Shown: positions 36,592 through 46,386 of the stretch, piece after piece
Numbering within the stretch: position 1 is the stretch's first letter
Layout: every line of letters begins with the position of its first letter
Assembly: GCA_016182605.1 (NCBI GenBank)
Contig: JACPGE010000082.1
Location: 1 to 62,090, forward strand
Direction: 5' to 3'
From: Candidatus Hydrogenedentota bacterium
GTDB taxonomy: Bacteria; Hydrogenedentota; Hydrogenedentia; Hydrogenedentales; JAEUWI01
Length of the DNA: 62,090 nt
Notes under the pieces: model-generated
What the model saw: the letters and a program-made list of their open reading frames with translations, nothing else
Database searches by the model: none
Told to the model about the DNA's origin: nothing
Position numbers and translations under genes: made by a program

Positions 36592-39216
36592 ATGACCCCA
36601 AGATCAATCCCCATCCGGCTCGCCCTCTGCCTCGCCCTGCTGCTCCTGCCGGGCGCCGTAAACGCCGCCACCTTTCAGAGAGTCCTCGTCTGCCCCGGGG
36701 CGGACGCGGGCCCCGTGGAACAACGGGTGGCCCAACTGCTGGCCGATCGGCTCCAGGAGGTGAACGGCCTGCCTGCCCAGGTTGCCTCTGCCGCACCTGC
36801 CGGGCCCGGTGTATTGCAGATTCTGCTGGGCATCCCTGCGCACCATGCCGGCCTCGCCGCGCGCTTCGACGCGGAACGCATTCCGCCCTTGTCCGATCTT
36901 GCCCCTGGTCCGGAGGGCTTTCTGCTTCAACTGCTGAAGGAGGGCGATGGAGCCACCCTGCTCGCCGCCGGGGTGGATGATCGTGGCTGCCTCTACGCTG
37001 CGGGAGAGATCCTCCGTCAAACTACCTGGCTGGAAGAGGGCATCGCCTTACCTGAAACACTGCGGTTGCGCACGGCCCCCGCTTTCGAGATCCGCGGCAC
37101 CCAATTCGGCCAAAGCAGCGTGGCCAAAACCCTCGCCCATGTGCGCGACTGGACCGAGGCGGAGACCCAGCGCGTCATCCTCGACTATGCCCTTGCCGGC
37201 GCGAATATCTTCAGCACCGGCCCGGGACCCTACTTCGATTTCATCAAGTCCTTCGGTCTCATGACGCAGACGGACTTTGGCGCGAACACCGGCGGAGATC
37301 CAGATCATCCGGAATGGATAGGCTCGGAGTCCATCGGCCGTACCGGCTATGTGTGCCTCTCCGTACCGGAAGCGCGGGAACACATGCTGAAAAAATGCGA
37401 AGCCGAGTTCAAAGACGGACCCACCTTTGACCTGGTGAAATTCCAGGGCGGCGATGGCGGCGGCTGTGAATGCGATCGCTGCGACCCCTATGGCCTGACG
37501 TTCATACGCATCGTGGAGGAGATGGCCGCGATCATCCACCGGCACCACCCCGCCACGCGCATCTATTTCACGAACCAGAAGTTCGACAACGACGACGACA
37601 ACGCCATCTTCGCGTATCTGCAGGAAAAGCCCCGGGACTGGCTCTGGGCGTGGGGTTACGGCCCCGGATCGGACGCCACGTCCTGGCAGCCGGGCCACCG
37701 CCAGACCCATCGCATGGACCTCTTTCGCTACCCCGGTTTTGGCCCCTACAGCCTCTATCCGGAAGAGATTCTGCACCAGCTTCCCCCCACGCAGGCACTC
37801 GTTTACTTCAACGAGATCACCCACTGGAAATACGCCCAGCACGCCTACGTACAGATGTATCCCCGCGCCGACCGCAACGGCGATCTCCCGCCCCATTGGA
37901 GCCACGACATCTACGAACGCCGCCCCGATCAGGCCCTCACCATGGTCTATAACCGCCTCACCTTTTATGCCTGGCCGCGGCAGTATCACCGCGTGTTCAA
38001 CGACCTCATGCGTTATGGCGTGGGCGACATTACCCACTCCAGCGGTCACCACGATCACTTCAATCAGTGGATGTGGCAGCGGCTCCTCTGGGCGCCGCGC
38101 ACCACCGTGGAGGCGGTGGTGGCGGAATACTGCCGCACCTGGTTTGGCCCCGAGGCCGCACCGAACATGGCCGAGGCCCTCTTGCAACTGGAAGAGAACC
38201 TCGAAGAGATTCCCGGACTGCCCATCACCGAAAAGCCCGGCATCGCGCGTTATTACACCCTCGTGAAAGAGGCCGGCCAGGCAATGCCGGTCCGGTATAT
38301 GCGCACCAACTGGCTCTGGCGCATGCATATGCAGAAGGCCGCGCTCGACTGCTACGTGCAGCGCAGCGTGCGGCAGCAGACCGCGCTCCAGCGCCGCATC
38401 GAAGTGCATGTCGCGGCCGCGCTGAAGTCCCAAGACAACAACGCCGCCCTGAATGAAGCGCTCACCTGGTTCGGCACCGTCGAAGAGACTCCCGAAATGG
38501 TCGCACTGCGCGAAGAAGCAGGACGCCTCGGCGAGGAGAGCAACACCCTCTTTGGCGATCGGAGTGAGGGCTACTTCAACCTGGCCCACGACTTCATCGG
38601 ACTCGGTTGGCTCAAGCGCCAGATCGACCGCGCCTTGGCCGCCTCTGGCACAGAACGGACCGAACTGCTCGGCATGATCGTGGACTATGAGAATCCGGGT
38701 GAAGGCGGCTGCTACGACAATCTTGGCACGGCCAATCCTGCGCCCAACGTGGTCTTCGGCTATCCTTACGATCATGGCCAGCCCTACGTGGCGCCCATGC
38801 TGGACGAGGGGAACCGTCCGAGCCAGCGCTCCATGCACTTCACGCAAGACGAGGATCAGGGCGTGACCCTCCACTACCGCAATCTCGATCCCCATGCCGC
38901 GTACCGCATCCGATTCACCCTGGTGCGCCCGTGGTACCAGGAGCGCTATGCCATGCGCATGAACCAGCATTCCCAGTCCATCTACGCCGGCGAACACCTG
39001 CTCGTGAAAGACGTGGAAGTCCCCCTCCAGATGAGCGACTTTTTCACCTGCGCGATCCCCCGGGAGGCCACCCGCGACGGGGAACTCACCATTCGATTCG
39101 AGCGTGCGGCGGATGTTGCCCGCGGCGACCGCGTCTCCGTCGAGCAATGGCGCAATTCGGGCGGCTGGGGCACCATCCTCTCCGAGGCGTGGCTCATGAA
39201 AAGTGAGAAAGAGTAA
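36592..39216 (+). CDS. Secreted DUF4838-type glycoside hydrolase-like protein
   Basis: The 874-residue exported protein has a signal peptide (MTPRSIPIRLALCLALLLLPGAVNA) and AAGGAG before the start. An N-terminal domain ends with LLAAGVDDRGCLYAAGEILRQ, as in the GH20/GH67-type N-terminal fold. The central barrel contains LVKFQGGDGGGCECDRCD, whose paired cysteines are typical of DUF4838 proteins, then IYFTNQKFDN and WLWAWGYGPGSD. A C-terminal jelly-roll-like part (about 710-870) may bind sugar. DUF4838 proteins are treated as putative alpha-glucuronidase- or hexosaminidase-like enzymes. Activity and substrate are unproven. Same strand and probable operon as GH36 and sulfatase. Confidence 0.68.
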   Translation: MTPRSIPIRLALCLALLLLPGAVNAATFQRVLVCPGADAGPVEQRVAQLLADRLQEVNGLPAQVASAAPAGPGVLQILLGIPAHHAGLAARFDAERIPPLSDLAPGPEGFLLQLLKEGDGATLLAAGVDDRGCLYAAGEILRQTTWLEEGIALPETLRLRTAPAFEIRGTQFGQSSVAKTLAHVRDWTEAETQRVILDYALAGANIFSTGPGPYFDFIKSFGLMTQTDFGANTGGDPDHPEWIGSESIGRTGYVCLSVPEAREHMLKKCEAEFKDGPTFDLVKFQGGDGGGCECDRCDPYGLTFIRIVEEMAAIIHRHHPATRIYFTNQKFDNDDDNAIFAYLQEKPRDWLWAWGYGPGSDATSWQPGHRQTHRMDLFRYPGFGPYSLYPEEILHQLPPTQALVYFNEITHWKYAQHAYVQMYPRADRNGDLPPHWSHDIYERRPDQALTMVYNRLTFYAWPRQYHRVFNDLMRYGVGDITHSSGHHDHFNQWMWQRLLWAPRTTVEAVVAEYCRTWFGPEAAPNMAEALLQLEENLEEIPGLPITEKPGIARYYTLVKEAGQAMPVRYMRTNWLWRMHMQKAALDCYVQRSVRQQTALQRRIEVHVAAALKSQDNNAALNEALTWFGTVEETPEMVALREEAGRLGEESNTLFGDRSEGYFNLAHDFIGLGWLKRQIDRALAASGTERTELLGMIVDYENPGEGGCYDNLGTANPAPNVVFGYPYDHGQPYVAPMLDEGNRPSQRSMHFTQDEDQGVTLHYRNLDPHAAYRIRFTLVRPWYQERYAMRMNQHSQSIYAGEHLLVKDVEVPLQMSDFFTCAIPREATRDGELTIRFERAADVARGDRVSVEQWRNSGGWGTILSEAWLMKSEKE

Positions 39217-39347
39217 CCGATCGAACTCAATGACATGAACAAGCTCATTTACGTTGGCGACTGGAATTCCTCCGAGGCCTTCGTGTAGCTTTGCAGAAAA
39301 CCCGGCCCTGACGTGATGCAGTTGCAGAAATCTCACGGAACACATTC

Positions 39348-40193
39348 ATGACGCGATTCAAGTACACGACCGCACACCTTCTCGCACTGGCTATGCTGGC
39401 AGTCTCCGGATCTTCTTGGGCGGAACCGCCCCAACCCGGCGATACGCGTGAAATACTGGGTATAACGTTTGCCTGGTGCCCGCCAGGATCGTACGAGCGC
39501 GGGAACGACGCGCCCGCCGCGAAAATCGCCGAGGAATTCGGCGGTGTGCCGGAGTGGTATTCGGACGCAGATCCAAAGTGCACCGTGAACATCGCATCGG
39601 GCTTCTGGATCGGCATACACGAAGTCACCGCCGCGCAGTGGAATGCGAACGCACCCGATGACCTGAACTTTGCGGTCAATTCAAAAGTGGAGGGCAGCGA
39701 AAACTTGCCGCTTGCAGGGCAGCCGCTTGCAAACATACGGAAGTTCATCGCGGGCCTCACCGAAAAAGGGCAGGGCGCCTTCCGGCTCCCTACCGAAGAT
39801 GAATGGGAATACGCATGCAGGGCAGGCTTGCAGGGCCGGGATTTGCCTGAATACGACGAGACGCTCTACGCCGAGCATGCCTGGTATGCGGGCAACATGC
39901 GCGTGACGGCAAGCGCCCTGCCGGTGCCTGCAGGCACAAAAAAACCCAACAACTGGGGCATCTACGACATGCTGGGCAACGTTGCGGAATGGTGTGACAC
40001 CCCGTACATGAATTACCACTGCCAGGGGCCAGCCAATTCGGATCTGCTGCCCGCTTCCACGGGTATTTTCGTTGTACGGGGCGGGAGTTTCCTGAGCACC
40101 CGGGGTTTCGCACGGGCAGCCGCCCGCGCGGGTCTCGAAGAAACGAAAACCTCGATTTCCCTCGGGTTCCGGCTGGTCGTCGTCACTCCATAA
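39348..40193 (+). CDS. FGE/SUMF1-family protein without the copper cysteines
   Basis: The 281-residue exported protein (signal near residues 1-24) has the FGE-sulfatase fold markers: ILGITFAWCPPGSYERGND, GFWIGIHEVTAAQW, FRLPTEDEWEYACRAG, LGNVAEWCDTPY and FVVRGGSF. In true formylglycine-generating enzymes the stretch after VRGGSF carries two copper-binding cysteines. Here it reads VRGGSFLSTRGFARAAAR and has none, so sulfatase activation by this protein is unlikely. Members of this fold without the cysteines act as binding or scaffold proteins or as unrelated oxidoreductases. Last gene of the polysaccharide locus, about 130 bases after the DUF4838 gene. Confidence 0.82.
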   Translation: MTRFKYTTAHLLALAMLAVSGSSWAEPPQPGDTREILGITFAWCPPGSYERGNDAPAAKIAEEFGGVPEWYSDADPKCTVNIASGFWIGIHEVTAAQWNANAPDDLNFAVNSKVEGSENLPLAGQPLANIRKFIAGLTEKGQGAFRLPTEDEWEYACRAGLQGRDLPEYDETLYAEHAWYAGNMRVTASALPVPAGTKKPNNWGIYDMLGNVAEWCDTPYMNYHCQGPANSDLLPASTGIFVVRGGSFLSTRGFARAAARAGLEETKTSISLGFRLVVVTP

Positions 40194-40203
40194 GCCGCAC
40201 AAA

Positions 40204-41634
40204 TCAGGGCGCCGATCGCTCCCGGTATGCCCGGCCGCGCTCGCGGTAACCGTCCACATTGGACAACACCGCGTCCCGGTTCCGAAACCGCCCCTGCGCC
40301 TGCGTCTGGCTGATCTGCGACCACCCGGAATGGATGCGGTACAGCGCCAACGGTGCGTCCACATACACCGGATCGGTGGCACTGCCGTACTTCAGCATGA
40401 GGTCCCAGTCCTGAAACTGGGGCAGTGCCTCATCGAATCCCCCCAGCGCTTCATAGAGTGCGCGCGTGTGCACGATCGTATTGAGATCGATATAACTCTT
40501 CTCCAGCAGCCGCGCAAAACTGAAATCGCGCGGACGCACGGGCCGGACCCGCTGCCGGCCTTCGTCCCCATGCACCACCTCCACAAAATTTCCATAGGCC
40601 ACCGCGCGATCCGGATGCGCCATCAGTTGCGACAGCATCACCGAAAGATAGAACGGGTGCCACAGGTTGTCGGAATCCAGGTAGGCAATGTACGTGCCTC
40701 GTGCTGCCTGGAGTCCTGCATTGCGCGCCCGCGCCGCGCCACCATGGCTCAGCTTCAAATGGCGAATCCGTTCGTCCTTTTCGGCAAGCACCACGGCCCC
40801 CGTCTCGTCCTCACTGCCATCGTCGCAAACGAACAGCTCCCAATGCGGCCATTGCTGCTCCTTCACACTCTGAATGGCTTCAGCGATAAGGTGCGCGCGG
40901 TTATAGGCCGGCATCACAATGCTGACCAGGGGCCGCTGCGCTTCATGCGGCAACGCATCCAGTGTGCATTTCACAACCTGCTCCCCCCGATGCAGCATCC
41001 ACGCGATGGACGGCCGGCCTTCCCCTTTCAGCGCTGCAGCCAGGTGCGCCGCATAAATCCCCGCGGGCAACGGCGCGGCTTCCCGCAGCGGCGTGCTGGC
41101 TTCTCCAGGCGGGTCCTTCGTTGCCACAACGCCGGAAGTGTGACGCAGGTACCTGCCATGTTCGTCCCGGGCGCGCGTGGAGGCCATCTCGAATTGTGCG
41201 GGCTTCAGCCCGATCACGCCCGTCAGCCGCCGCAATGCAACCCCGGCCCGCCACCACTGCGTTCGCTCCATGGACACGATGAGCGCAAAGTAGACCTCGA
41301 TATCCCCCAGTGCCCGCTCCAAATCCCCGGCCAGCACACCCCCGGAAGGGCCTGCTTCCTCCACATGTGCAAAGTAGATCGCCTGCTGCGCCTGCCAGCG
41401 CTCCCTGGCCGCGGCCGCTGCACGGCGGAACGTGGCGATCTGCGCGCCGTACCAGGGCACGAAACGAAAATACGTCTCCCCCAGGCGCCACCAGCCCAGC
41501 CCCAGCATTTCTTCCATACACTCCGACAAGGCATAAAAATGCCCATCGGCCTCGGCCAGGGCCCTCCCGCACGAAATCCGGTTCGCGCCCGATGCGCCCC
41601 CGGCCATTCCCGATCGATGCACCACCGTTCGCAC
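40204..41634 (-). CDS. Family 2 glycosyltransferase with N-terminal extension
   Basis: The 476-residue protein has about 225 N-terminal residues with no recognised domain (helical, Trp- and Ala-rich). A GT-A glycosyltransferase follows: PLVSIVMPAYNRAHLIAEAI, LFVCDDGSEDETGAV, ARGTYIAYLDSDNLWHPFYL (acidic metal site) and GGFDEALPQFQDWDLML. It closely resembles the first GT2 domain of the 1415-residue fusion at 46-50 kb, sharing the AYLDSDN-WHP and GGFD-DWDL blocks. It follows another GT2 gene by 21 bases and ends facing the FGE-like gene. The exact start is uncertain because no strong ribosome site precedes 41634. Confidence 0.82.
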   Translation of the reverse strand: MRTVVHRSGMAGGASGANRISCGRALAEADGHFYALSECMEEMLGLGWWRLGETYFRFVPWYGAQIATFRRAAAAARERWQAQQAIYFAHVEEAGPSGGVLAGDLERALGDIEVYFALIVSMERTQWWRAGVALRRLTGVIGLKPAQFEMASTRARDEHGRYLRHTSGVVATKDPPGEASTPLREAAPLPAGIYAAHLAAALKGEGRPSIAWMLHRGEQVVKCTLDALPHEAQRPLVSIVMPAYNRAHLIAEAIQSVKEQQWPHWELFVCDDGSEDETGAVVLAEKDERIRHLKLSHGGAARARNAGLQAARGTYIAYLDSDNLWHPFYLSVMLSQLMAHPDRAVAYGNFVEVVHGDEGRQRVRPVRPRDFSFARLLEKSYIDLNTIVHTRALYEALGGFDEALPQFQDWDLMLKYGSATDPVYVDAPLALYRIHSGWSQISQTQAQGRFRNRDAVLSNVDGYRERGRAYRERSAP

Positions 41635-41655
41635 TCCCGCCCCACCATGGGGGAT

Positions 41656-42531
41656 CTACACGAAACGTTCCGAAGGATCGCGCCGCCGGCGCCGCCGCAA
41701 AATATCCCGGACAATCCGGTACGGCTCCAAAAGGATCGCGTATCGGCGATACACAAAACGTATCTTGAACCCGCGATCGCGCAACGCGGCATTTACCGTC
41801 TCGAACACGACGGGAAGCACAAAATTCCGGAATCCAAATGCTTCCTGCTTTCCCGCATTGGCCTCATGGAACCGCCACACGCCGAGAATCCCCGGGTAGG
41901 AATATAGCGGGCCCTGCGAACAGCCCAGCACAAAGAGGTAGAAATCCGGGCAGGCCCGAAGCACTTCTGGTATGGGCATGATCGCCTCAAGCACCTCCCG
42001 GCGGAACATAAGTCCCGACGTGACCATGTTGAAGCCCGTCAGATCGGCGCGTGTCGCCAGATCCACCACCTCCGCGCGCTGCCACGCTCCAAAGAGATCC
42101 CCGCTGGGCAAGAGCCGCCGCAACGGATGGCCCAGGCCATTGTCCATCTGGTGTTGATAGACCCCGCCGCCCGCGTGGCGCGTCATCATCGCCACCATCT
42201 CCGGCACTTTGTCCGGCGCCCACGTGTCATCGCCATCCATCAACGCGATTACCGGCCCCTGCGCCGCATCAAACGCCCGGTTGAGGGCCGCCGCCTGCCC
42301 CAGATTCGCCTGGTGCAGCACCCGCACCGGGACAGGCGCGCCCGCCGCCACAGCCGCCGCAATCCGCTCCCGCGAGTCGTCCGTCGATCCATCGTCCACC
42401 ACGATCAACTCCAGCCGCGGATACGTCTGCTCCAGCACACACCGGATCGCCTCGCCAATGTACGCCCCGCTGTTGTAGCTCGTCAGCAATACCGACACCA
42501 GCGGCATATCGGGGGCCGTCTCCCGCATCAT
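41656..42531 (-). CDS. Family 2 glycosyltransferase
   Basis: This is a 291-residue GT-A enzyme. PLVSVLLTSYNSGAYIGEAI opens the fold, LELIVVDDGSTDDSRERI binds the nucleotide, and VIALMDGDDTWAPDKV gives the metal-binding acidic motif near residue 97. The C-terminus is basic (RRRRRDPSERFV). It is the middle gene of a minus-strand rmlB-GT2-GT2 cluster, 45 bases after rmlB. Donor sugar unknown; proximity to rmlB makes a dTDP-6-deoxysugar possible. Confidence 0.88.
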   Translation of the reverse strand: MMRETAPDMPLVSVLLTSYNSGAYIGEAIRCVLEQTYPRLELIVVDDGSTDDSRERIAAAVAAGAPVPVRVLHQANLGQAAALNRAFDAAQGPVIALMDGDDTWAPDKVPEMVAMMTRHAGGGVYQHQMDNGLGHPLRRLLPSGDLFGAWQRAEVVDLATRADLTGFNMVTSGLMFRREVLEAIMPIPEVLRACPDFYLFVLGCSQGPLYSYPGILGVWRFHEANAGKQEAFGFRNFVLPVVFETVNAALRDRGFKIRFVYRRYAILLEPYRIVRDILRRRRRRDPSERFV

Positions 42532-42576
42532 CGGGCCTGCTCTGTGCCCGGCGCCGGCTTCATGCGCCGCGCGGTG

Positions 42577-43581
42577 CTACTTGCGGTCCGCATACTGCTT
42601 CCGGTAGTACTCCAGGAACTCGCCCGTCTTGATCTTCCGCCACCACCATTCATTGTCCCGGTACCACGCCGCCGTCTGCGCCACACCCTCGTCCCAAGGC
42701 ATCTGAGGCGTCCACCCCAGCCCGCGCAGTTTCGACGCATCGATCGAATACCGGAAATCGTGCCCCGGCCGATCCTTCACCAGCCGGATGAACGACGCAT
42801 CCCGCCCGCACAGTTCCAGCAGTTTGTGGGTCAATACAATATTCTCACGCTCATTGCCCCCCGCCACATTGTAGACCTGGCCCGGCGTCCCCTGCCGCAG
42901 CGCCGTGTCCACGCCCGAAGCATGATCGTCCACCCACAGCCAGTCCCGCACGTTGTGCTCCCCGCCCTGATACAGCGGCACCTGCTCGCCGTCGATCAGG
43001 TTCGTGATGAACAACGGCATCACCTTCTCGGGGTACTGGTACGGGCCATAGGTGTTCGAGCCGCGCGTGATGATAACGGGCGTGCCAAAGGTCTCATGGT
43101 GCGCCAGCGCGATCAATTCCCCGCCCGCTTTGCTTGCCGAATACGGGTTCCGCGGCCCCTGCGGGCTCTGCTCCGTGAACGACCCCTCACGGATGCTCCC
43201 ATACACCTCGTCCGTAGACACCAGCAGCACCCGCGCCGTCCCCAGCTCCCGCGCCGCCTCGCAAATGTTGTAAACCCCCGTGCAGTTCGTCGCTATGAAA
43301 TCCGTCGCACCCATAATGCTCCGGTCCACATGCGTGTCCGCCGCAAAATTCACCACCGCGTCGCAGCCCGCCATCGCCGCCTGTATCGCCGCCCGGTCCG
43401 CTATGTCCCCCTGCACAAAGGTGTGCCGCGCCGGATCGCACTCCTTCACGTTGTCCAGATTCCCCGCATAGGTCAACTTGTCGAAATTGACCACCTGCAC
43501 CTCGGGATACGTCCGCAACTGATACCGCACAAATGCCGAACCAATAAAGCCCGCGCCCCCGGTCACAAGAATCTTCTTCAT
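42577..43581 (-). CDS. rmlB: dTDP-glucose 4,6-dehydratase
   Basis: The 334-residue SDR enzyme converts dTDP-glucose to dTDP-4-keto-6-deoxyglucose, the common precursor of rhamnose and other deoxysugars. The Rossmann loop is ILVTGGAGFIGSAFVRYQL. The catalytic triad region LVSTDEVYGSI holds Thr, Asp and Glu, and YxxxK lies in NPYSASKAGGELIALA near residue 155. C-terminal DRPGHDFRYSIDASKLRGLGW is diagnostic of RmlB. rmlA, rmlC and rmlD are not in the window, so thymidylated precursors must come from elsewhere. Confidence 0.95.
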   Translation of the reverse strand: MKKILVTGGAGFIGSAFVRYQLRTYPEVQVVNFDKLTYAGNLDNVKECDPARHTFVQGDIADRAAIQAAMAGCDAVVNFAADTHVDRSIMGATDFIATNCTGVYNICEAARELGTARVLLVSTDEVYGSIREGSFTEQSPQGPRNPYSASKAGGELIALAHHETFGTPVIITRGSNTYGPYQYPEKVMPLFITNLIDGEQVPLYQGGEHNVRDWLWVDDHASGVDTALRQGTPGQVYNVAGGNERENIVLTHKLLELCGRDASFIRLVKDRPGHDFRYSIDASKLRGLGWTPQMPWDEGVAQTAAWYRDNEWWWRKIKTGEFLEYYRKQYADRK

Positions 43582-43862
43582 GGCGAATTACTAGCCCTTC
43601 CTTCTATCGTGCACCCGCGTTCATCAGACCGCAGCAATCGGCCCGAACAACCCCTAACATGGTACGCAACTTTATGTGGCCGTGTCGACCTCCGGACTTT
43701 GCCTGTAGGTCAACTGAGACGCAGGTTGACTCCGCCTTCGATCACTGGAACTGAGAACATAATTTCGTTTACCATTCATATTCACACCAAATTCAATGGA
43801 ATACACCCTTTTCCCAGTTCTACTTGGCTTTTCAGTCGTCCGAATCCGTGGAGCACTTAAGA

Positions 43863-44951
43863 ATGCAAGAAGCAGCAGTTCCTGTAGGCACCTCCTATCT
43901 GCTTCGATTCGGACGTGCCCTGATTTTCGCATCCTTGTTCCTGGTTGGCTTCTGTGGCGGATTGATTGTCTTGAATCTGACTCCGTCGTCCGTGACCGGC
44001 AAAGAGCTGCAGGCAAAGATCGACTGGATCGACAGGCACAGTACCGAGGTAGACACAATATTCATCGGCTCAAGCCATGTCCATCACCAGATTTCACCGG
44101 CGGTCTTCGACGAAATCACGTTGAAATGCGGCAATCCGACTTATTCGTTCAATCTGGGCTGCTTTGGAATGGTACCTCACGAGATGGAGCGCGTATTGTA
44201 CACAGCACTCACCGAAGGTAAGCGATTCAAGAATGCTTTTGTCGCAATCGGCGTGGGGGCGCCAGGCACCAACTATCCCAATACGCAGCGCGCCATTTGG
44301 TGGCATGATCTCTTTGAAACCAGTATTGTATTGGCAGATGTGCTGAGTTATGACGTCCCATTCCAAACGAAATACGGAATGCTGCAGGACCACTTGCGTC
44401 ATGCAGTTCTGAATATTGGAAAGATGGGCCGCTGGCGCTCACTGTTCCAGCAACCGCCTGATACACCTGATCTCATTCTGGAAGAATTGTCCTTGACACG
44501 GGGCTATTCACCAATCGCCCGCACAGCCGGCAATGAAGAAGAGTACGATAAGCTCCGCCACGCACTTACCGAACGCATGGCCGACTTCGAGCAGACTCGA
44601 AATAAACTTATCGCTCAGGCAAAAGTTGATGACGGAGCACGTGAACTTACTCCACAGGAGCAAGTCTCCTTGAGACTTATACGCCGGATTGTTAAGAGAC
44701 TGGAAAGTCGTTGCGATCGGATCATACTCTTCACTCCCGTTGGATATGGGGCAACCTTTCCTAACTTGGACCAATACCTTGAAGGCAGCAAAGCAGAATA
44801 TTGGGCGCTCAATGATCCGATTCGCTTCGAGCAGATCTACAACACAGACAAATGGGCGAATCTAACGCATCTGAACAAAGAGGGGGCGGAAGAGTTCACC
44901 GAAATCATAGCGAATCAATTCTGCAGCTTTCTCTCAGCGGGAGCCCGATAG
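43863..44951 (+). CDS. SGNH/AlgX-like membrane-anchored protein paired with an MBOAT acyltransferase
   Basis: The 362-residue protein has one N-terminal membrane helix (FGRALIFASLFLVGFCGGLIVLNL), then an extracytoplasmic domain with IDTIFIGSSHVHHQISP-like sequence, matching the GDS/GSS-type SGNH hydrolase nucleophile block. A C-terminal THLNKEGAEEF may hold the catalytic histidine. The start at 43863 is set by GGAG 9 bases upstream; a TTG at 43824 has no such site. Such proteins work with MBOAT proteins in O-acetylating exported polysaccharides, as AlgX/AlgJ do with AlgI. It has lower GC than its neighbours and starts the MBOAT pair. Confidence 0.75.
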   Translation: MQEAAVPVGTSYLLRFGRALIFASLFLVGFCGGLIVLNLTPSSVTGKELQAKIDWIDRHSTEVDTIFIGSSHVHHQISPAVFDEITLKCGNPTYSFNLGCFGMVPHEMERVLYTALTEGKRFKNAFVAIGVGAPGTNYPNTQRAIWWHDLFETSIVLADVLSYDVPFQTKYGMLQDHLRHAVLNIGKMGRWRSLFQQPPDTPDLILEELSLTRGYSPIARTAGNEEEYDKLRHALTERMADFEQTRNKLIAQAKVDDGARELTPQEQVSLRLIRRIVKRLESRCDRIILFTPVGYGATFPNLDQYLEGSKAEYWALNDPIRFEQIYNTDKWANLTHLNKEGAEEFTEIIANQFCSFLSAGAR

Positions 44952-44954
44952 TAC

Positions 44955-46364
44955 ATGCTGTTCTCAGAGCCCCTCTTCTTCGTATTCTTCGCGGCCGCCT
45001 TTTCAGTCTATTGGGTCACCCCATGGAACGCCGCCCGCAAGACTTGGTTGCTGATTGGAAGTTACTACTTCTATGGGAGTTGGGATTGGCGCTTCCTTCT
45101 CCTGATTTTCGCCGCAACGCTTGCAAACTACCTGGCCGCGCTTTTGATGACCGATGCCCGGCCGCAATTCATCCGGAAAGCCGCGTTGTGGTCAAGCGTC
45201 CTCTTCAGCTTGGGTGTTCTCGGCTTCTTCAAATACTACAATTTCTTCGTGGTCTCTGCCACCTCGTCGTTGTCGTGGCTCGGCATAGATCTTGGCGATC
45301 GCACACTCCCCATCATTCTTCCTGTCGGCATCAGTTTCTTTACCTTTCAGGCCATGAGCTACACAATAGACTGTTATCGCGGTGACTTGAAGCCGGTCCG
45401 CAGTTTTCAAGACTTTGCGCTCTTTATCTCCTTCTTCCCGCAGCTTGTTGCGGGGCCCATCGTTCGGTCATCGTCATTTCTTCCCCAGTTGAATGAGAAG
45501 AAATTTCTTTCCAACGTGCGCGTGCGGCCAGCCATCGTCTTGTTTCTCGTAGGATTCATCAAGAAAGTCTGTGTTGCAGATAATCTTGCGCCCTCGGCGG
45601 ACGTCATCTTTGGAGCAGCTGGAGATTACGGTCCGTTCAGCGTGTGGATCGGTGTTTTGAGTTATGCCGCCCAAATCTACTGTGACTTCTCGGGCTACAC
45701 TGACATGGCAATTGCAACTGCGGCACTGCTCGGATACGAACTGGAAATCAACTTCCGTTGGCCTTATTTGGCAAGCAATATTCAAGAGTTCTGGCGCAGA
45801 TGGCACATTAGTCTGTCAACGTGGCTTCGTGACTATCTTTACATTCCCCTTGGCGGAAACAAAGGCAACTCAAAATGGCTCACGCACCGCAACCTGATGA
45901 TTACCATGCTGCTCGGCGGACTTTGGCATGGCGCTTCCTGGAATTTTGTAATCTGGGGGGGCTTGCACGGCATGGCGTTGCTCATGCATCGAATGCTTCC
46001 GGGACTCTCCGCATTAAGTGGCAAGCGCATCGTCGTGATCCTGTCCACGCTGATTACGTTCTATTGGGTTTGTATCGCCTGGATTTTTTTCCGGGCTGCA
46101 ACCCTGCAAGATGCCGCCACGTTGCTCCAATCCTTCGCGTTACTTACATCTGAGGGCACAAAACAAATCCCAGAAGCGAGTTCATTAGCGGTGATACTCG
46201 CGGCTCTGGCGGTTTGCCATTGGATCGAATTCCGGATGCAAATTACCGGCTATGTGTCCAGGTTGCCCGTATGGGCGTTCGCCTTATTCGTGGGATTCAT
46301 GGCTGCCTTAAGCCTGCCCTTTGTGCCGACGGACTATCGCCCATTCGTCTACTTCCAGTTCTAA
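44955..46364 (+). CDS. MBOAT-family O-acyltransferase (AlgI/DltB-like)
   Basis: This is a 469-residue inner-membrane protein with about eleven helices. LFSEPLFFVFFAAAFSVYW opens the family pattern. FFPQLVAGPIVRSSSFLPQL and CDFSGYTDMAIATAALLGYEL are typical of AlgI. The conserved active-site histidine is in LLGGLWHGASWNFVIWGGLHG near residue 320. It transfers acyl groups across the membrane for O-acylation of a polysaccharide. It follows the SGNH protein by 3 bases. Base composition is visibly lower in GC than the flanking genes, which suggests acquisition as a pair. Confidence 0.94.
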   Translation: MLFSEPLFFVFFAAAFSVYWVTPWNAARKTWLLIGSYYFYGSWDWRFLLLIFAATLANYLAALLMTDARPQFIRKAALWSSVLFSLGVLGFFKYYNFFVVSATSSLSWLGIDLGDRTLPIILPVGISFFTFQAMSYTIDCYRGDLKPVRSFQDFALFISFFPQLVAGPIVRSSSFLPQLNEKKFLSNVRVRPAIVLFLVGFIKKVCVADNLAPSADVIFGAAGDYGPFSVWIGVLSYAAQIYCDFSGYTDMAIATAALLGYELEINFRWPYLASNIQEFWRRWHISLSTWLRDYLYIPLGGNKGNSKWLTHRNLMITMLLGGLWHGASWNFVIWGGLHGMALLMHRMLPGLSALSGKRIVVILSTLITFYWVCIAWIFFRAATLQDAATLLQSFALLTSEGTKQIPEASSLAVILAALAVCHWIEFRMQITGYVSRLPVWAFALFVGFMAALSLPFVPTDYRPFVYFQF

Positions 46365-46386
46365 CACCGGTGCCACGAACATGGAA

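Noticed and set aside
39217-39347. Small 17-codon frame between the DUF4838 and FGE-like genes
   Set aside because: It is too short and has no ribosome site or conserved feature.
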